Assembly: GCF_000416235.1 (NCBI RefSeq)
Contig: NZ_ATLO01000004.1
Coordinates: 124,001 to 188,000 of the forward strand
Source: Pseudomonas sp. CFII64
Lineage (GTDB): Bacteria; Pseudomonadota; Gammaproteobacteria; Pseudomonadales; Pseudomonadaceae
Direction: 5' to 3'
DNA length: 64,000 bases
How positions within the stretch are numbered: the first letter of the stretch is position 1; each line of letters begins with the position of its first letter. Shown one piece after another: positions 46,441-56,664 of this stretch. The notes under the pieces are model-generated. The model was not told the origin of the DNA. It made no database searches and saw nothing but the letters and a program-made list of their open reading frames with translations. Both the position numbers and the translations under genes were made by a program.

Positions 46441-49287
46441 TCAACCCGCTACCAGCACCCGAATCGCTTCCAGGCGCAGCGCGGCTTTATCCAGCATCGC
46501 CAGGCCTTGCTCGCGTTGTGCGCGCAGGGCGATCAGTTCGCTGTCGCGCACCGTCGGGTTGACGGCTTGCAAGGCGGTCAGGCGCGCCAGTTCTTCGTCG
46601 GTGTCGGCAGCCAGGCGACGCTGCGCCTCGGCCACGCGCTCGGCGTGTTTCGGTGCGATCCTGGCTTCGCCGGCGTTGATCTGCGGATTGAGCACGTCGC
46701 GCTGGGCCTGGATGAACTTGTTGGCGCTGGCACGCGGCACGCTTTCCAGTTGTTCATTCAGGGTCACGAACGACACGCGGCCTGACAAATCATTGCCGTT
46801 GGCATCCAGCAGGCAGCGCAAGGCGGCCGGTGGCAGATAACGGCCCAGTTGCAGCGAGCGCGGCGCAACCACTTCGCTGACATAAAGCAGTTCCAGCAGA
46901 ACGGTGCCAGGCTTGAGCGCCTTGTTCTTGATCAGCGCCACGGCGGTGTTGCCCATGGAACCGGACAGCACCAGATCCATGCCGCCCTGAACCATCGGGT
47001 GTTCCCAGGTGATGAATTGCATGTCTTCGCGAGACAGCGCCTGGTTGCGGTCGTAAGTGATGGTCACGCCTTCGTCGTCGCCCAGCGGGAAGCTGGCGTC
47101 GAGCATTTTTTCGCTTGGCTTGAGGATCAGAGCGTTTTCCGAATGGTCTTCGCTGTCGATGCCGAACGCATTGAACAGGGTTTCCATGTAGATCGGCAGG
47201 GTGAACTGATCGTCTTGCTCAAGAATCGCCTCGACCAGCGCTTCGCCTTCGCCCGCTCCGCCGGAGTTGAGCTCCAGCAAGCGGTCGCGACCGGTGTGCA
47301 GCTCGCTTTCCAGGCGCACGCGCTCGGCGCGGGCCTCATCGATCAGCGCCTGCCATTCGTCGTCATCGCCGCTTTCCAGCAGCGGCAGCAGGCGCGGGCC
47401 GAACTGATGTTGCAAGGCGTTGCCGGTCGGGCAGGTATTGAGGAACGCATTGAGCGCTTCGTGATACCACTGGAACAGCCGCGCTTGCGGGCTGGTTTCC
47501 AGGAATGGCACGTGCAGCTCGATGGTGTGTTTCTGGCCGATCCGGTCCAGACGACCGATACGCTGTTCCAGCAAGTCCGGGTGCGCAGGCAGATCGAACA
47601 ACACCAGGTGGTGCGAGAACTGGAAGTTACGGCCTTCGCTGCCGATTTCCGAACAGATCAACACCTGTGCGCCGAATTCTTCATCCGCGAAATACGCTGC
47701 AGCGCGGTCGCGCTCAAGGATATTCATGCCTTCGTGGAACACCGTGGCCGGGATGCCGGAACGCACGCGCAAGGCGTCCTCCAGATCCATCGCGGTTTCA
47801 GCGTGGGCACAGATCACCAGTACCTTGACGCGCTTGAGCATTTTCAGCGTGTCGATCAACCAGTCGACGCGGGGGTCGAAGCGCCACCAGCGTTCTTCTT
47901 CGGTAACGTCCGGTTGCGCCTGGAAGCTGACTTCCGGGTACAGATCGGCGTGTTCACCCAACGGCAATTCGAGGTATTCGGCCGGGCAGGGCAGCGGATA
48001 CTGATGCAGCTTGCGCTCCGGGAAGCCTTGCACGGCGGCCCGGGTATTGCGGAACAGCACGCGGCCTGTGCCGTGGCGGTCGAGCAATTCGCGAATCAGG
48101 CGCGCGCTGGCTTCGGTGTCGCCATCGTTGACGGCGGCCAGCAACGCTTCGCCCTCGCTACCGAGGAAGCCGTGAATGGTTTTGTGCGCTTTTGGCGACA
48201 AGCGTCCCTTGTCGAGCAGCTCCTGCACCGCTTCGGCCACCGGGCGATAGTTTTCGCTTTCGGCGCGGAAGGCTTGCAGGTCGTGGAAGCGGTTCGGATC
48301 CAGCAGGCGCAGGCGCGCAAAGTGGCTGTCCTGACCCAGTTGTTCCGGGGTTGCGGTCAGCAGCAACACGCCGGGAATGACTTCAGCCAATTGTTCGACC
48401 AGGGAATATTCAGGGCTGGCCTTTTCTTCGTGCCAGACCAGGTGGTGAGCCTCGTCGACCACCATCAAGTCCCAGCCCGCAGCAAACAGCGCGTCCTGGG
48501 CTTTCTCGTCTTCGACCAGCCATTCCAGAGCCACCAACGCCAACTGAGTGTCTTCGAACGGGTTGCTGGCATCGCTTTCGATGAAACGCTCGGAATCGAA
48601 CAGCGCGACCTGCAGGTTGAAACGGCGGCGCATTTCCACCAGCCATTGGTGCTGGAGGTTTTCCGGGACCAGAATCAACACGCGATTGGCGCGACCGGAC
48701 AGCAGCTGGCGATGGATCACCAGACCGGCTTCGATGGTCTTGCCCAGGCCGACTTCATCCGCCAGCAAAACCCGTGGCGCGATACGGTCGGCGACTTCCC
48801 GGGCGATGTGCAACTGGTGGGCGATAGGCTGCGCACGCACGCCGCCCAGGCCCCAAAGGGAGGACTGCAACTGGCGGCTGGTGTGTTCCAGCGTGTGATA
48901 ACGCAGGGAAAACCACGCCAGCGGATCGATCTGTCCGGCGAACAGGCGATCAGTGGCCAGACGGAACTGAATGAAGTTCGACAGCTGGGTTTCCGGCAGC
49001 GTGACCGGTTCGTTCTGTGCGTTGAGCCCGTGGTAGACCAGCAGGCCGTCGACGTCGTCGACTTCGCGCACGGTCATCTTCCAGTTTTCGAAGTGGGTGA
49101 TCACGTCGCCGGGAGAGAAGCGCACGCGGGTCAGCGGTGCGTTACGCAAAGCGTATTGACGCGTGTCGCCAGTGGCCGGATAGAGCACGGTCAACAAGCG
49201 GCCGTCCTGTGCCAGAACGGTGCCTAAACCCAGCTCGGCTTCGCTGTCGCTAATCCAGCGTTGCCCCGGTTGATACTGCTGCGCCAT
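46441..49287 (-). CDS. rapA: RNA polymerase-associated ATPase RapA (HepA)
   Basis: 948 residues, Swi2/Snf2 family. N-terminal Tudor-like domains (about 1-110), motif I DEVGLGKT (177-184), motif II DEAH (278-281), a second RecA domain with [13 protein letters not shown] and motif [12 protein letters not shown], and the RapA-specific spacer and C-terminal domains. It recycles stalled RNA polymerase after transcription. Length matches the family. GGGAGACAGG precedes the ATG. Confidence 0.96.
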   Translation of the reverse strand: MAQQYQPGQRWISDSEAELGLGTVLAQDGRLLTVLYPATGDTRQYALRNAPLTRVRFSPGDVITHFENWKMTVREVDDVDGLLVYHGLNAQNEPVTLPETQLSNFIQFRLATDRLFAGQIDPLAWFSLRYHTLEHTSRQLQSSLWGLGGVRAQPIAHQLHIAREVADRIAPRVLLADEVGLGKTIEAGLVIHRQLLSGRANRVLILVPENLQHQWLVEMRRRFNLQVALFDSERFIESDASNPFEDTQLALVALEWLVEDEKAQDALFAAGWDLMVVDEAHHLVWHEEKASPEYSLVEQLAEVIPGVLLLTATPEQLGQDSHFARLRLLDPNRFHDLQAFRAESENYRPVAEAVQELLDKGRLSPKAHKTIHGFLGSEGEALLAAVNDGDTEASARLIRELLDRHGTGRVLFRNTRAAVQGFPERKLHQYPLPCPAEYLELPLGEHADLYPEVSFQAQPDVTEEERWWRFDPRVDWLIDTLKMLKRVKVLVICAHAETAMDLEDALRVRSGIPATVFHEGMNILERDRAAAYFADEEFGAQVLICSEIGSEGRNFQFSHHLVLFDLPAHPDLLEQRIGRLDRIGQKHTIELHVPFLETSPQARLFQWYHEALNAFLNTCPTGNALQHQFGPRLLPLLESGDDDEWQALIDEARAERVRLESELHTGRDRLLELNSGGAGEGEALVEAILEQDDQFTLPIYMETLFNAFGIDSEDHSENALILKPSEKMLDASFPLGDDEGVTITYDRNQALSREDMQFITWEHPMVQGGMDLVLSGSMGNTAVALIKNKALKPGTVLLELLYVSEVVAPRSLQLGRYLPPAALRCLLDANGNDLSGRVSFVTLNEQLESVPRASANKFIQAQRDVLNPQINAGEARIAPKHAERVAEAQRRLAADTDEELARLTALQAVNPTVRDSELIALRAQREQGLAMLDKAALRLEAIRVLVAG

Positions 49288-49502
49288 GCTGCCTGTCTCC
49301 CGCCTTGAAAAAGCCGACTATGTTAACGGAACACGCTGCCCAGGCCAAAGGCGGAGTGAACTTTCAACGCGATTTCTCCTGTATTTCCGGCTAAAACTGC
49401 GTTTTGCGGCACTAGTTGCAGCAAACATAGTCGAATCTTTCTCATTCAACGGTTCAAGTCGACGAAACGGCGGCCGACAATTACTCAACAGGAGATCAAA
49501 TC

Positions 49503-49841
49503 ATGCTGCAGCCGACCCTTCCCTTGAGTGTGGTGCCCGTCACTTCCCAGCTGGATGCGGCCAGACAGGTCCCGGATATTCCGCCTGTTGCACCCGTGCA
49601 GTCCAGCTCCACCGAAACCACCATCGACTTGCGCAATCATGACGCTGAACACAGCGCGTTATTGTTGCGTGAAGAACAGCAACGTCATCACGAGCAGCAA
49701 AAGCGTCGTGAGCAGGGTTCTGATGAACCGGAACATCTTGCGGTGCCCGGCGTTTCGCTGAATGCCGATAACACCGTGCCGGTGGTGCCGCTGATGGATG
49801 AAGCGCCGCGCCAGGGCATGTGGGTGGATGTCGAAGTCTGA
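49503..49841 (+). CDS. Small conserved hypothetical protein
   Basis: 112 residues, proline-rich N-terminus, a charged helix EEQQRHHEQQKRREQG in the middle and no signal peptide. AGGAGATC upstream supports the start. A genus-conserved protein of unknown role, probably largely disordered; I do not see any enzyme fold. Confidence 0.75.
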   Translation: MLQPTLPLSVVPVTSQLDAARQVPDIPPVAPVQSSSTETTIDLRNHDAEHSALLLREEQQRHHEQQKRREQGSDEPEHLAVPGVSLNADNTVPVVPLMDEAPRQGMWVDVEV

Positions 49842-49937
49842 GCGTGAGCGGTGCGCCTGTGAGCGCTGCTGCGCTGGTCATGGGGCACGGGATTGCGCAT
49901 TATTAGCCTCACTTCCATGTGTTCGAGAGTGCAGGCC

Positions 49938-50099
49938 ATGAGCGGAGATGAAAAACTGATCGACCTGGGCGCCGAACGTGCCAAGCGGGTACACGATCTC
50001 AATGACAAGCGGCTGAACGAAGTGCGCAATGCCTTCGAGCAAGCCATGCCCCTGAGTCCGGGCAAGAAAAAGTCGAAGAACAAACCGAAAAAGCGCTGA
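49938..50099 (+). CDS. Very small basic conserved protein
   Basis: 53 residues. It starts MSGDEKLIDLGAERAKRVHD, an acidic/basic helix, and ends in a lysine-rich tail (GKKKSKNKPKKR). The upstream frame to 49893 is not needed. Function unknown; the tail could bind nucleic acid. Ribosome site is weak. Confidence 0.65.
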   Translation: MSGDEKLIDLGAERAKRVHDLNDKRLNEVRNAFEQAMPLSPGKKKSKNKPKKR

Positions 50100-50114
50100 A
50101 TCCCCCCAATTCCG

Positions 50115-50178
50115 TTGACCCAGATCAGTTATCCGCGCGCTTGGCGATCAAGCGTGTGGCGCTATTGATTTGGGTCAA
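50115..50178 (+). promoter_or_regulatory. Two ANR/FNR-type boxes upstream of ccoM
   Basis: TTGAT-TTGG-GTCAA (50165-50178) is close to the FNR/ANR consensus TTGAT-N4-ATCAA. A second, weaker TTGAC-CCAG-ATCAG is at 50115-50128. TAATCT at 50201 suits a -10 box, placing the stronger site about 41.5 bp ahead of the inferred start point, the class II activator position. Confidence 0.75.
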
Positions 50179-50243
50179 TTTCCATCGCCGCCGCTGTGGG
50201 TAATCTTGCTCCATCGAACAGGGACAGAGCAGGAGGCGCGGTT

Positions 50244-50354
50244 ATGTTTTTCGACAATGTGGTTGTGGCCGGTGTCGTTACCGTTGGCCTGATGCTGGTG
50301 TTCTTCGCAGGCTTCGGACTATTTATCTGGAAGGACTCGCAAAAGCGCAAGTGA
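50244..50354 (+). CDS. ccoM: cbb3-type cytochrome c oxidase small subunit CcoM
   Basis: 36 residues, too short for most gene callers. It encodes MFFDNVVVAGVVTVGLM followed by VFFAGFGLFIWKDSQKRK, one transmembrane helix and a short basic cytoplasmic tail. This matches what I recall of CcoM, the small stabilising subunit described from the P. stutzeri cbb3 oxidase. GCAGGAGG 8 bp upstream is a near-ideal ribosome site. ANR boxes upstream fit low-oxygen induction, in line with the high-affinity oxidase, and a terminator follows directly. Confidence 0.85.
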   Translation: MFFDNVVVAGVVTVGLMLVFFAGFGLFIWKDSQKRK

Positions 50355-50393
50355 GGCTGAGGCCTTCTATAACAAGAGCACGCAAGGCATTTT

Positions 50394-50420
50394 GGGCGAC
50401 TTCGGTCGCCCTTTTTTTTG
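50394..50420 (+). terminator. Strong terminator after ccoM
   Basis: GGGCGAC-TTCG-GTCGCCC, a perfect 7-bp stem with a UUCG tetraloop followed by eight T. Confidence 0.95.
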
Positions 50421-50444
50421 TTGCGAAAAAATGAGTTGAATCGC

Positions 50445-50637
50445 TGTAGGAGCCAACTTGTTGGCCAGGCGAAGATTCGTTGGAGCGAGGCTTGAAGGGG
50501 GGCGCGCTTTTCGGGGACAAGTCCCCTCCTACCAGTTTGTATCTGCCCGGTAGGACCGGACTTGTCCGGGAAGAACGATAACGCGGTGGATCTTGCCCAC
50601 CGAGGTACCCGGTTCGCGGGCAAGCCTCGCTCCAACA
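50445..50637. repeat. Cluster of REP-like elements
   Basis: GTAGGAGCCAACTTGTTGGC, GGGGACAAGTCCCCTCCTAC, GGTAGGACCGGACTTGTCCG and a degenerate CGGGCAAGCCTCGCTCC. The stretch around 50555-50612 is an inverted copy of 19379-19440, including the non-palindromic GAACGATAACGCGGTGG. Confidence 0.85.
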
Positions 50638-50650
50638 GGTTTTCGCAGAA

Positions 50651-51121
50651 TCAACCGATGCTGATTGCCGGCAATTGAGTCAGGGTCACGGTCTGCTGTT
50701 TACGCGGGGCGATAATTTCTGCTTCGCCGTCAACCACCAGTTCTTCACGCTGATTAAAAACGCGAGTCGCGATGCGTACGCGGAATTTCGGCATTTTTTC
50801 CAGGATTTCCAGGCGTACGGTTAGGGTGTCGCCCAGTTTTACCGGTTTCTGGAAGGTCATCTGCTGGCCCACATAAATGGTGCCCGGCCCAGGCAACTCG
50901 CAGGCGACGGCAGCGCTGATCAATGCGCCGCTGAACATGCCGTGGGCGATGCGTTCCTTGAACATGGTCTGCGCAGCGTATTCGGCATCCAGGTGCACCG
51001 GGTTGTGATCACCGGACATAGCGGCAAACAACTGGATGTCGCGCTCTTCAACAGTCTTGCTGTAACTGGCGGTCTGGCCGACTTCAAGGGCTTCGTAAGG
51101 GGTGTTGGTAACCTGAGTCAT
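50651..51121 (-). CDS. phaJ1: (R)-specific enoyl-CoA hydratase PhaJ1 (MaoC family)
   Basis: 156 residues from the ATG at 51121, the exact PhaJ1 length; the longer frame lacks support. Hot-dog fold with catalytic dyad D38 and H43 in SGDHNPVHLD, and the ERIAHGMFSGAL hydratase motif. It hydrates trans-2-enoyl-CoA from beta-oxidation to (R)-3-hydroxyacyl-CoA, a monomer for polyhydroxyalkanoate. It lies 55 bp after the hydrolase gene in the same direction. Confidence 0.93.
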   Translation of the reverse strand: MTQVTNTPYEALEVGQTASYSKTVEERDIQLFAAMSGDHNPVHLDAEYAAQTMFKERIAHGMFSGALISAAVACELPGPGTIYVGQQMTFQKPVKLGDTLTVRLEILEKMPKFRVRIATRVFNQREELVVDGEAEIIAPRKQQTVTLTQLPAISIG

Positions 51122-51176
51122 GGGTGATCCTGAATATTGAAAAGAGGCCTGGCGATGACGGGCAAAGGTGGCGAGG

Positions 51177-52121
51177 TCATTCTGCCCGACGCGGTCTTGG
51201 CTGCTGCAGTGTCTGCTCCAGCCAGTCGAGTACATCCCCCGTGACTTCATCGCGGTTGGTTTCGTTGAACAGCTCATGCCGCGCCTGCGGATAGATCTTC
51301 ATTTGTAACATTTGATGACCTGTCTCGGCCAATGCGTCGGCAAGATCCTTGAGACGTTTGCCTTCGCTCACCGGATCACATTCCCCGCCAATTATCAGCA
51401 ACGGCAGGCCTGGATCGATCTGTTTCAGGTTCGACGGCTTGCTGATTTGCTGCAGGCCACCGAGCAGATCCAGCCAGAATTGATTGGTGCAACGAAAGCC
51501 GCACAGCGGGTCGCTGATGTACTGATCGACTTCCCGGGCATCCCGGCTCAGCCAGTCGAAGCGGGTGCGTGCCGGTTTGAACGCCTTGTTGAACGAGCCG
51601 AATGACAGCCATTCGATAAGCCGACTGCGCCCGCTCGGGCCTTGCCGCCAGCGTTCCAGGCGGGCGATGGTGCTGGCGCTGCGGTACAGGGAAACCGGCT
51701 GGAAATTCGAGCCGCTGAGTATCGCGCCCTGCAAGCTGGCGCCGTGATGCAGCAGCCAGGCCTGCGCTATATAGCTGCCCATGCTGTGGCCCAGCAGAAA
51801 TACCGGTGTGTCGGGATGACGCTGGCCTATGGACTGATTCAGGCTCGCCAGGTCATCCACGACTTTGCTCCAGCCGTTTTCATGGGCGAAATGGCCCAGC
51901 ACGCCTTGGGCGGCGGTCTTGCCGTGGCCGCGCTGGTCGTGGGCATACAGCGCAAATCCCGCAGCGCACAGCGGCTCGCCCAGGCGAGCGTACCTGCCGC
52001 TGTGTTCGGCCATGCCATGAGACACCATCACTACCGCCCTGGGCGCCAGCGGCGGTAACCAGGCATTGACGTACAGGCGAGTGTGATCGCTGGCGTCGAG
52101 CCAAAAGACTTCGTGTTTCAT
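51177..52121 (-). CDS. Alpha/beta hydrolase, monoacylglycerol lipase/lysophospholipase-like
   Basis: 314 residues from the ATG at 52121 behind GGGAG. Nucleophile elbow GHSMGS (S113), oxyanion region VSHGMAEHSGRY, acid near GGECDPVSEG and base in ARHELFNE. The HGMAEHSGRY start is typical of monoglyceride lipases (PldB-like). Likely releases fatty acids from monoacylglycerol or lysophospholipid for the neighbouring acyl-CoA ligases. Divergent from fadD2. Confidence 0.88.
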   Translation of the reverse strand: MKHEVFWLDASDHTRLYVNAWLPPLAPRAVVMVSHGMAEHSGRYARLGEPLCAAGFALYAHDQRGHGKTAAQGVLGHFAHENGWSKVVDDLASLNQSIGQRHPDTPVFLLGHSMGSYIAQAWLLHHGASLQGAILSGSNFQPVSLYRSASTIARLERWRQGPSGRSRLIEWLSFGSFNKAFKPARTRFDWLSRDAREVDQYISDPLCGFRCTNQFWLDLLGGLQQISKPSNLKQIDPGLPLLIIGGECDPVSEGKRLKDLADALAETGHQMLQMKIYPQARHELFNETNRDEVTGDVLDWLEQTLQQPRPRRAE

Positions 52122-52329
52122 GACGTCTCCCTTGCCTGAGTCCGCTGATATTCCGGCGCTGTGCATGAAGTGTATAGCCGATGACCGATTGCAACCCGAT
52201 CAGCACCGAGATTCACGCCGATGATGACGCATTGGCCGGTATTTGCCTTCCTGACGATTGCTGCTAACGTCCGCCAAGCCCCGCGTTACAGCAGCGGGCC
52301 AGACACTCTCAGGTAAGAGGACAATAACA

Positions 52330-54018
52330 ATGCAACCTGATTTCTGGAATGACAAACGCCCGGCGGGTGTACTCCCTGAGGTGGATCTGCACGCCTACAA
52401 GTCAGTCATCGAAGTGTTCGAGCGCAGTTGCCGAAAATTTGCCGATCGCCCGGCGTTCAGCAATATGGGCATTACCCTGACCTATGCCGAGCTGGATCGG
52501 CATTCAGCGGCATTTGCGGCGTTTCTCCAGCAACACACCGAACTCAAGCCTGGCGACCGCATCGCCGTGCAAATGCCCAACCTGCTGCAATATCCGATTG
52601 CCGTGTTTGGTGCGCTGCGCGCCGGCCTCATCGTGGTCAACACCAATCCGCTGTATACCGCGCGGGAAATGCGTCATCAGTTCAAGGACTCCGGCGCTCG
52701 GGCACTGGTTTATCTGAACCTGTTCGGCAAGCTGGTCCAGGAAGTGCTGCCCGACACCGAGATCCAGTACCTGATTGAAGTGAAGATGGGCGACATGCAA
52801 TCAGCGGCGAAGGGCTGGCTGGTCAATGTGATTGTCGACAAGGTCAAGAAGCTGGTCCCGGCCTACGACTTGCCCCAGGCCACGCCGTTCAAAAGCGCGC
52901 TGCATCTGGGGCGCGGCCATCACCTGCAACCGGTGACCCTCGGGCTTGAGGATATCGCGGTGTTGCAATACACCGGAGGCACCACGGGCCTGGCCAAGGG
53001 CGCGATGCTCAGCCACGGCAATCTGGTGGCGAACATGCAGCAGGTCTACGCCTGCATGCTGCAGCACGGCGACGACGGCAGCCCGGTGTTCCGGGAGGGC
53101 AAGGAAATCATGATCGCGCCGTTGCCGCTCTATCATATCTATGCCTTCACCGCGAACTGCATGTGCATGATGGTCAGCGGCAACCACAACATCCTGATCA
53201 CCAATCCACGCGACATTGGCGGCTTCATCAAGGAACTGGGCAAATGGCGTTTTTCGGCCATGATCGGCCTCAATACGCTGTTCGTGGCCTTGATGAATCA
53301 TCCGGATTTCAAATCCCTGGATTTCTCCAGCCTGAAAAGCACCAACTCCGGCGGCACCGCCTTGGTCAAGGCCACTGCCGAGCGCTGGGAGCAGCTCACG
53401 GGTACCCGCATCGTTGAAGGTTACGGGCTGACCGAGACGTCGCCCGTGGCCAGCGCCAATCCTTATGGCCGCCAGTCCCGACTCGGCACCGTGGGGATTC
53501 CGATGCCGAGTACGGCGATGAAAGTCATCGATGATGACGGCCACGAGTTGCCGCTGGGCGAACGCGGCGAGCTGTGCATCAAAGGCCCGCAGGTGATGGT
53601 GGGTTACTGGAAACGTCCGGATGCAACCGCCGAGGCCATCGACGCCGAAGGCTGGTTCAAGACCGGCGACGTTGCCGTCATCGATGCCGACGGTTTCATC
53701 AGCATTGTCGACCGCAAGAAAGACCTGATCATCGTTTCCGGTTTCAACGTCTACCCCAATGAAATCGAAGACGTGGTGATGAGCCATCCCGGTGTTGCCA
53801 ACTGCGCCGTCATCGGCGTACCGGACGAACGCTCCGGGGAAGCAGTGAAGCTGTTCGTGGTGGCTCGCGAAGGCGGGGTCAGCGTTGAAGAGCTGAAGAT
53901 CTTCTGCAAGGAAAACTTCACCGCTTATAAAGTGCCGAAACACATCGTCTTGCGCGAGTCGCTGCCGATGACCCCGGTGGGCAAGATCTTGCGGCGGGAG
54001 TTGCGGGATATTGCGTAA
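52330..54018 (+). CDS. fadD2: Long-chain fatty acid-CoA ligase FadD2
   Basis: 562 residues from the ATG at 52330 (GAGG upstream). Adenylate-forming enzyme: P-loop YTGGTTGLAKG (214-224), YGLTETSP motif, and the FACS region GWFKTGDVAVID with DRKKDLIIVSGFNVYP. It activates fatty acids with ATP and CoA. Order phaJ1-hydrolase-fadD2-fadD1 corresponds to PA3302-PA3299 as I recall it, which supports the fadD2 name. Confidence 0.92.
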   Translation: MQPDFWNDKRPAGVLPEVDLHAYKSVIEVFERSCRKFADRPAFSNMGITLTYAELDRHSAAFAAFLQQHTELKPGDRIAVQMPNLLQYPIAVFGALRAGLIVVNTNPLYTAREMRHQFKDSGARALVYLNLFGKLVQEVLPDTEIQYLIEVKMGDMQSAAKGWLVNVIVDKVKKLVPAYDLPQATPFKSALHLGRGHHLQPVTLGLEDIAVLQYTGGTTGLAKGAMLSHGNLVANMQQVYACMLQHGDDGSPVFREGKEIMIAPLPLYHIYAFTANCMCMMVSGNHNILITNPRDIGGFIKELGKWRFSAMIGLNTLFVALMNHPDFKSLDFSSLKSTNSGGTALVKATAERWEQLTGTRIVEGYGLTETSPVASANPYGRQSRLGTVGIPMPSTAMKVIDDDGHELPLGERGELCIKGPQVMVGYWKRPDATAEAIDAEGWFKTGDVAVIDADGFISIVDRKKDLIIVSGFNVYPNEIEDVVMSHPGVANCAVIGVPDERSGEAVKLFVVAREGGVSVEELKIFCKENFTAYKVPKHIVLRESLPMTPVGKILRRELRDIA

Positions 54019-54070
54019 AGAATCGTCGACACCGTCTTGACCCTCATCGCGCAACTATTTGAATACATTC

Positions 54071-54161
54071 GCAGGACCGGCTTAAGCCGGGAGGAGGCCG
54101 GTGCATTCGCAGCCGTTCCATTGTCAGCCCTTCCGCCCTCCCGGCTGAAGCCGGTCCTACG
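54071..54161. repeat. REPIN between fadD2 and fadD1
   Basis: GCAGGACCGGCTTAAGCCGG and inverted CCGGCTGAAGCCGGTCCTAC separated by about 50 bp. The remaining 270 bp up to fadD1 are AT-richer and presumably carry its own promoter; nothing else was recognised. Confidence 0.85.
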
Positions 54162-54433
54162 AAGGCAATTGAGGCTCTAGCCCAACAATTTCGGGCAGAT
54201 TTGCGACAAATAGTATGATTGCTCTAAATGTGACTACTGGATAATCAAGAGTCATTTTAGTGACTGTAGAGGCCTTTGTTGGCTCTATGCGACCCTCGGC
54301 AAAGCTGCTACTCTCGGCGCGCTTTTGGACCAGTCCGTAAGTCAAAAGCGTGAACCGCAAAATTCCAAAACACAAGAAAATCACCGCGATCAAGCGGTGT
54401 GAAGAATTCGCTGTCGCTGAGGAGCCGGCTTCC

Positions 54434-56125
54434 ATGATCGAAAATTTCTGGAAGGACAAGTACCCGTCCGGCATTGCTGCCGATATCAATCCAGACGAGT
54501 ACCCCAACGTCCAGGCGGTATTGAAGCAGTCTTGCCAGCGTTTCGCCAATAAACCGGCCTTCAGCAACCTGGGCAAGACGCTTACGTACGGTGAGCTGTA
54601 CGAATTGTCCGGTGCCTTCGCTGCCTGGATCCAGCAACACACTGACCTGCAACCCGGCGACCGCATCGCTGTGCAGCTGCCCAATGTGTTGCAGTACCCG
54701 ATTGCCGTATTCGGTGCCATTCGCGCCGGTTTGATCGTGGTCAACACCAACCCGCTGTACACCGCGCGGGAAATGGAACACCAATTCAACGACTCCGGTG
54801 CCAAGGCCCTGGTGTGCCTGGCGAACATGGCGCACCTGGCGGAAAAGGTCGTGCCCAAGACTCAGGTCAAGCACGTCATCGTTACCGAAGTGGCCGACAT
54901 GCTGCCGCCGCTCAAGCGTCTGCTGATCAACAGCGTCATCAAGTACGTGAAGAAGATGGTCCCGGCGTATCACTTGCCCAAGGCTGTCAAGTTCAATGAC
55001 GTGCTGAGCCAGGGTCGTGGCCAGGCGGTCAACGATGCTTCACCTGCGGCCAATGACGTCGCCGTGCTGCAATACACCGGCGGCACCACGGGCGTGGCCA
55101 AGGGCGCGATGCTGACCCACCGCAACCTGATCGCCAACATGCTGCAGTGCAAGGCGTTGATGGGCTCCAACCTTAATGAAGGCTGCGAGATCCTGATTAC
55201 GCCGTTGCCGCTGTATCACATCTACGCCTTCACCTTTCACTGCATGTCGATGATGCTGATCGGCAATCACAACATCCTGATCAGCAACCCGCGCGATCTG
55301 TCGGCGATGGTCAAGGAGCTGTCGAAGTGGAAGTTCAGCGGCTTCGTCGGCCTCAACACGCTGTTCGTGGCGCTGTGCAATAACCAGGAATTCCGCAACC
55401 TGGATTTCTCTGCCTTGAAAGTAACCCTTTCCGGCGGCATGGCGCTGCAACTGGCTGCCGCCGAGCGCTGGAAGGAAGTGACCGGCTGCGCGATCTGCGA
55501 AGGCTATGGCATGACCGAAACCAGCCCGGTGGCCACGGTCAATCCGATCCAGAAGAATCACGTTGGCACCATCGGTATTCCAGTGCCGTCGACCTTGTGC
55601 AAAGTCATTGATGACGCGGGCGTCGAACAACCGTTGGGCGAGATCGGCGAGCTGTGCATCAAGGGGCCGCAGGTCATGAAAGGCTACTGGCAGCGTCAGG
55701 ACGCCACCGACGAGATGCTCGACGCCGATGGCTGGCTCAAGACCGGCGACATTGCGGTCATTCAGCCCGATGGCTACCTGCGCATTGTCGACCGCAAGAA
55801 AGACATGATTCTGATCTCCGGCTTCAACGTCTACCCCAACGAACTGGAAGACGTGCTGGCGACCTTGCCCGGCGTGCTGCAATGCGCAGCCATCGGCGTT
55901 CCGGACGAGAAATCCGGCGAAGCGATCAAGGTGTTCGTGGTGGTCAAACCCGGCGTGACCCTCACCAAGGATCAGGTCATGGAACACATGCGCGCCAACC
56001 TGACCGGCTACAAAGTCCCGCGCAGCGTGGAATTCCGCGATGCACTGCCCACCACCAACGTCGGCAAGATCCTGCGCCGCGAATTGCGTGATGGGGAATT
56101 GAAGAAGTTGGGGTTGAAGAAGTAA
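54434..56125 (+). CDS. fadD1: Long-chain fatty acid-CoA ligase FadD1
   Basis: 563 residues from the ATG at 54434, preceded by GAGGAG; the frame reaches back to a GTG at 54350 without a ribosome site. P-loop YTGGTTGVAKG begins at residue 214. The protein also shows YGMTETSPVA and GWLKTGDIAVIQ. Highly similar along its length to the preceding FadD2, so the pair arose by tandem duplication. It activates exogenous fatty acids for beta-oxidation. Confidence 0.93.
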   Translation: MIENFWKDKYPSGIAADINPDEYPNVQAVLKQSCQRFANKPAFSNLGKTLTYGELYELSGAFAAWIQQHTDLQPGDRIAVQLPNVLQYPIAVFGAIRAGLIVVNTNPLYTAREMEHQFNDSGAKALVCLANMAHLAEKVVPKTQVKHVIVTEVADMLPPLKRLLINSVIKYVKKMVPAYHLPKAVKFNDVLSQGRGQAVNDASPAANDVAVLQYTGGTTGVAKGAMLTHRNLIANMLQCKALMGSNLNEGCEILITPLPLYHIYAFTFHCMSMMLIGNHNILISNPRDLSAMVKELSKWKFSGFVGLNTLFVALCNNQEFRNLDFSALKVTLSGGMALQLAAAERWKEVTGCAICEGYGMTETSPVATVNPIQKNHVGTIGIPVPSTLCKVIDDAGVEQPLGEIGELCIKGPQVMKGYWQRQDATDEMLDADGWLKTGDIAVIQPDGYLRIVDRKKDMILISGFNVYPNELEDVLATLPGVLQCAAIGVPDEKSGEAIKVFVVVKPGVTLTKDQVMEHMRANLTGYKVPRSVEFRDALPTTNVGKILRRELRDGELKKLGLKK

Positions 56126-56664
56126 GTGCTTGCATGTTGGTCAGGCCTGCGTAAGTAGCAGGGCTGACCTTTCAACTGGATCGGAGCTTGCGTTCTTTGC
56201 TTTGGAAGGCATCAAAGATCGTCGATATCGACGGGCAAAGATTGTTCGTGCTGACGCGATTCGATTAGTACACAGAGCTCAACATCTTCGAGATGCTCTT
56301 CGCTCTCCGAGATTTCTATTTTGGGTTGGGTTGCAGCGTCGCTCAGATGTTTGCTCATAGGTAGCAGATACTCGTTGCTGCGAGGTCAGTGCACGAAAGC
56401 GGAGGCATATCCGATAACCTTCGACGCCTTATTAAGCAGCCTCGCGATTAAATTCGCTCCTACAGATTAGTGCACATCTGCTCTGCCTAGAACCTTGGAG
56501 CCAATTTATTTGCGATTGGCCAGGACATCCAATGCATCTGCCTTCCCGATGAAATCCAGCCCCACGTAGTCTGATGTTCGCCCAACCGACGCTGCATCTG
56601 CATCATTCGCCCCAATCTGCGACAATCCCCCCTTTTGTACCCTTCAAAAGACCCTGCGCACCTG
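56126..56664. other. 539-bp intergenic region before hrpA
   Basis: No gene supported; a 76-codon frame at 56130 lacks codon bias and a start site. A degenerate REP (CCTCGCGATTAAATTCGCTC, about 56440-56460) is present. Base composition is slightly AT-richer than average. Confidence 0.6.

Noticed and set aside
46849..49227. Long plus-strand frame opposite rapA
   Set aside because: Antisense shadow of a conserved gene, with no recognised motif.
56130..56360. 76-codon frame after fadD1
   Set aside because: No ribosome site, no codon bias and no recognisable protein features.
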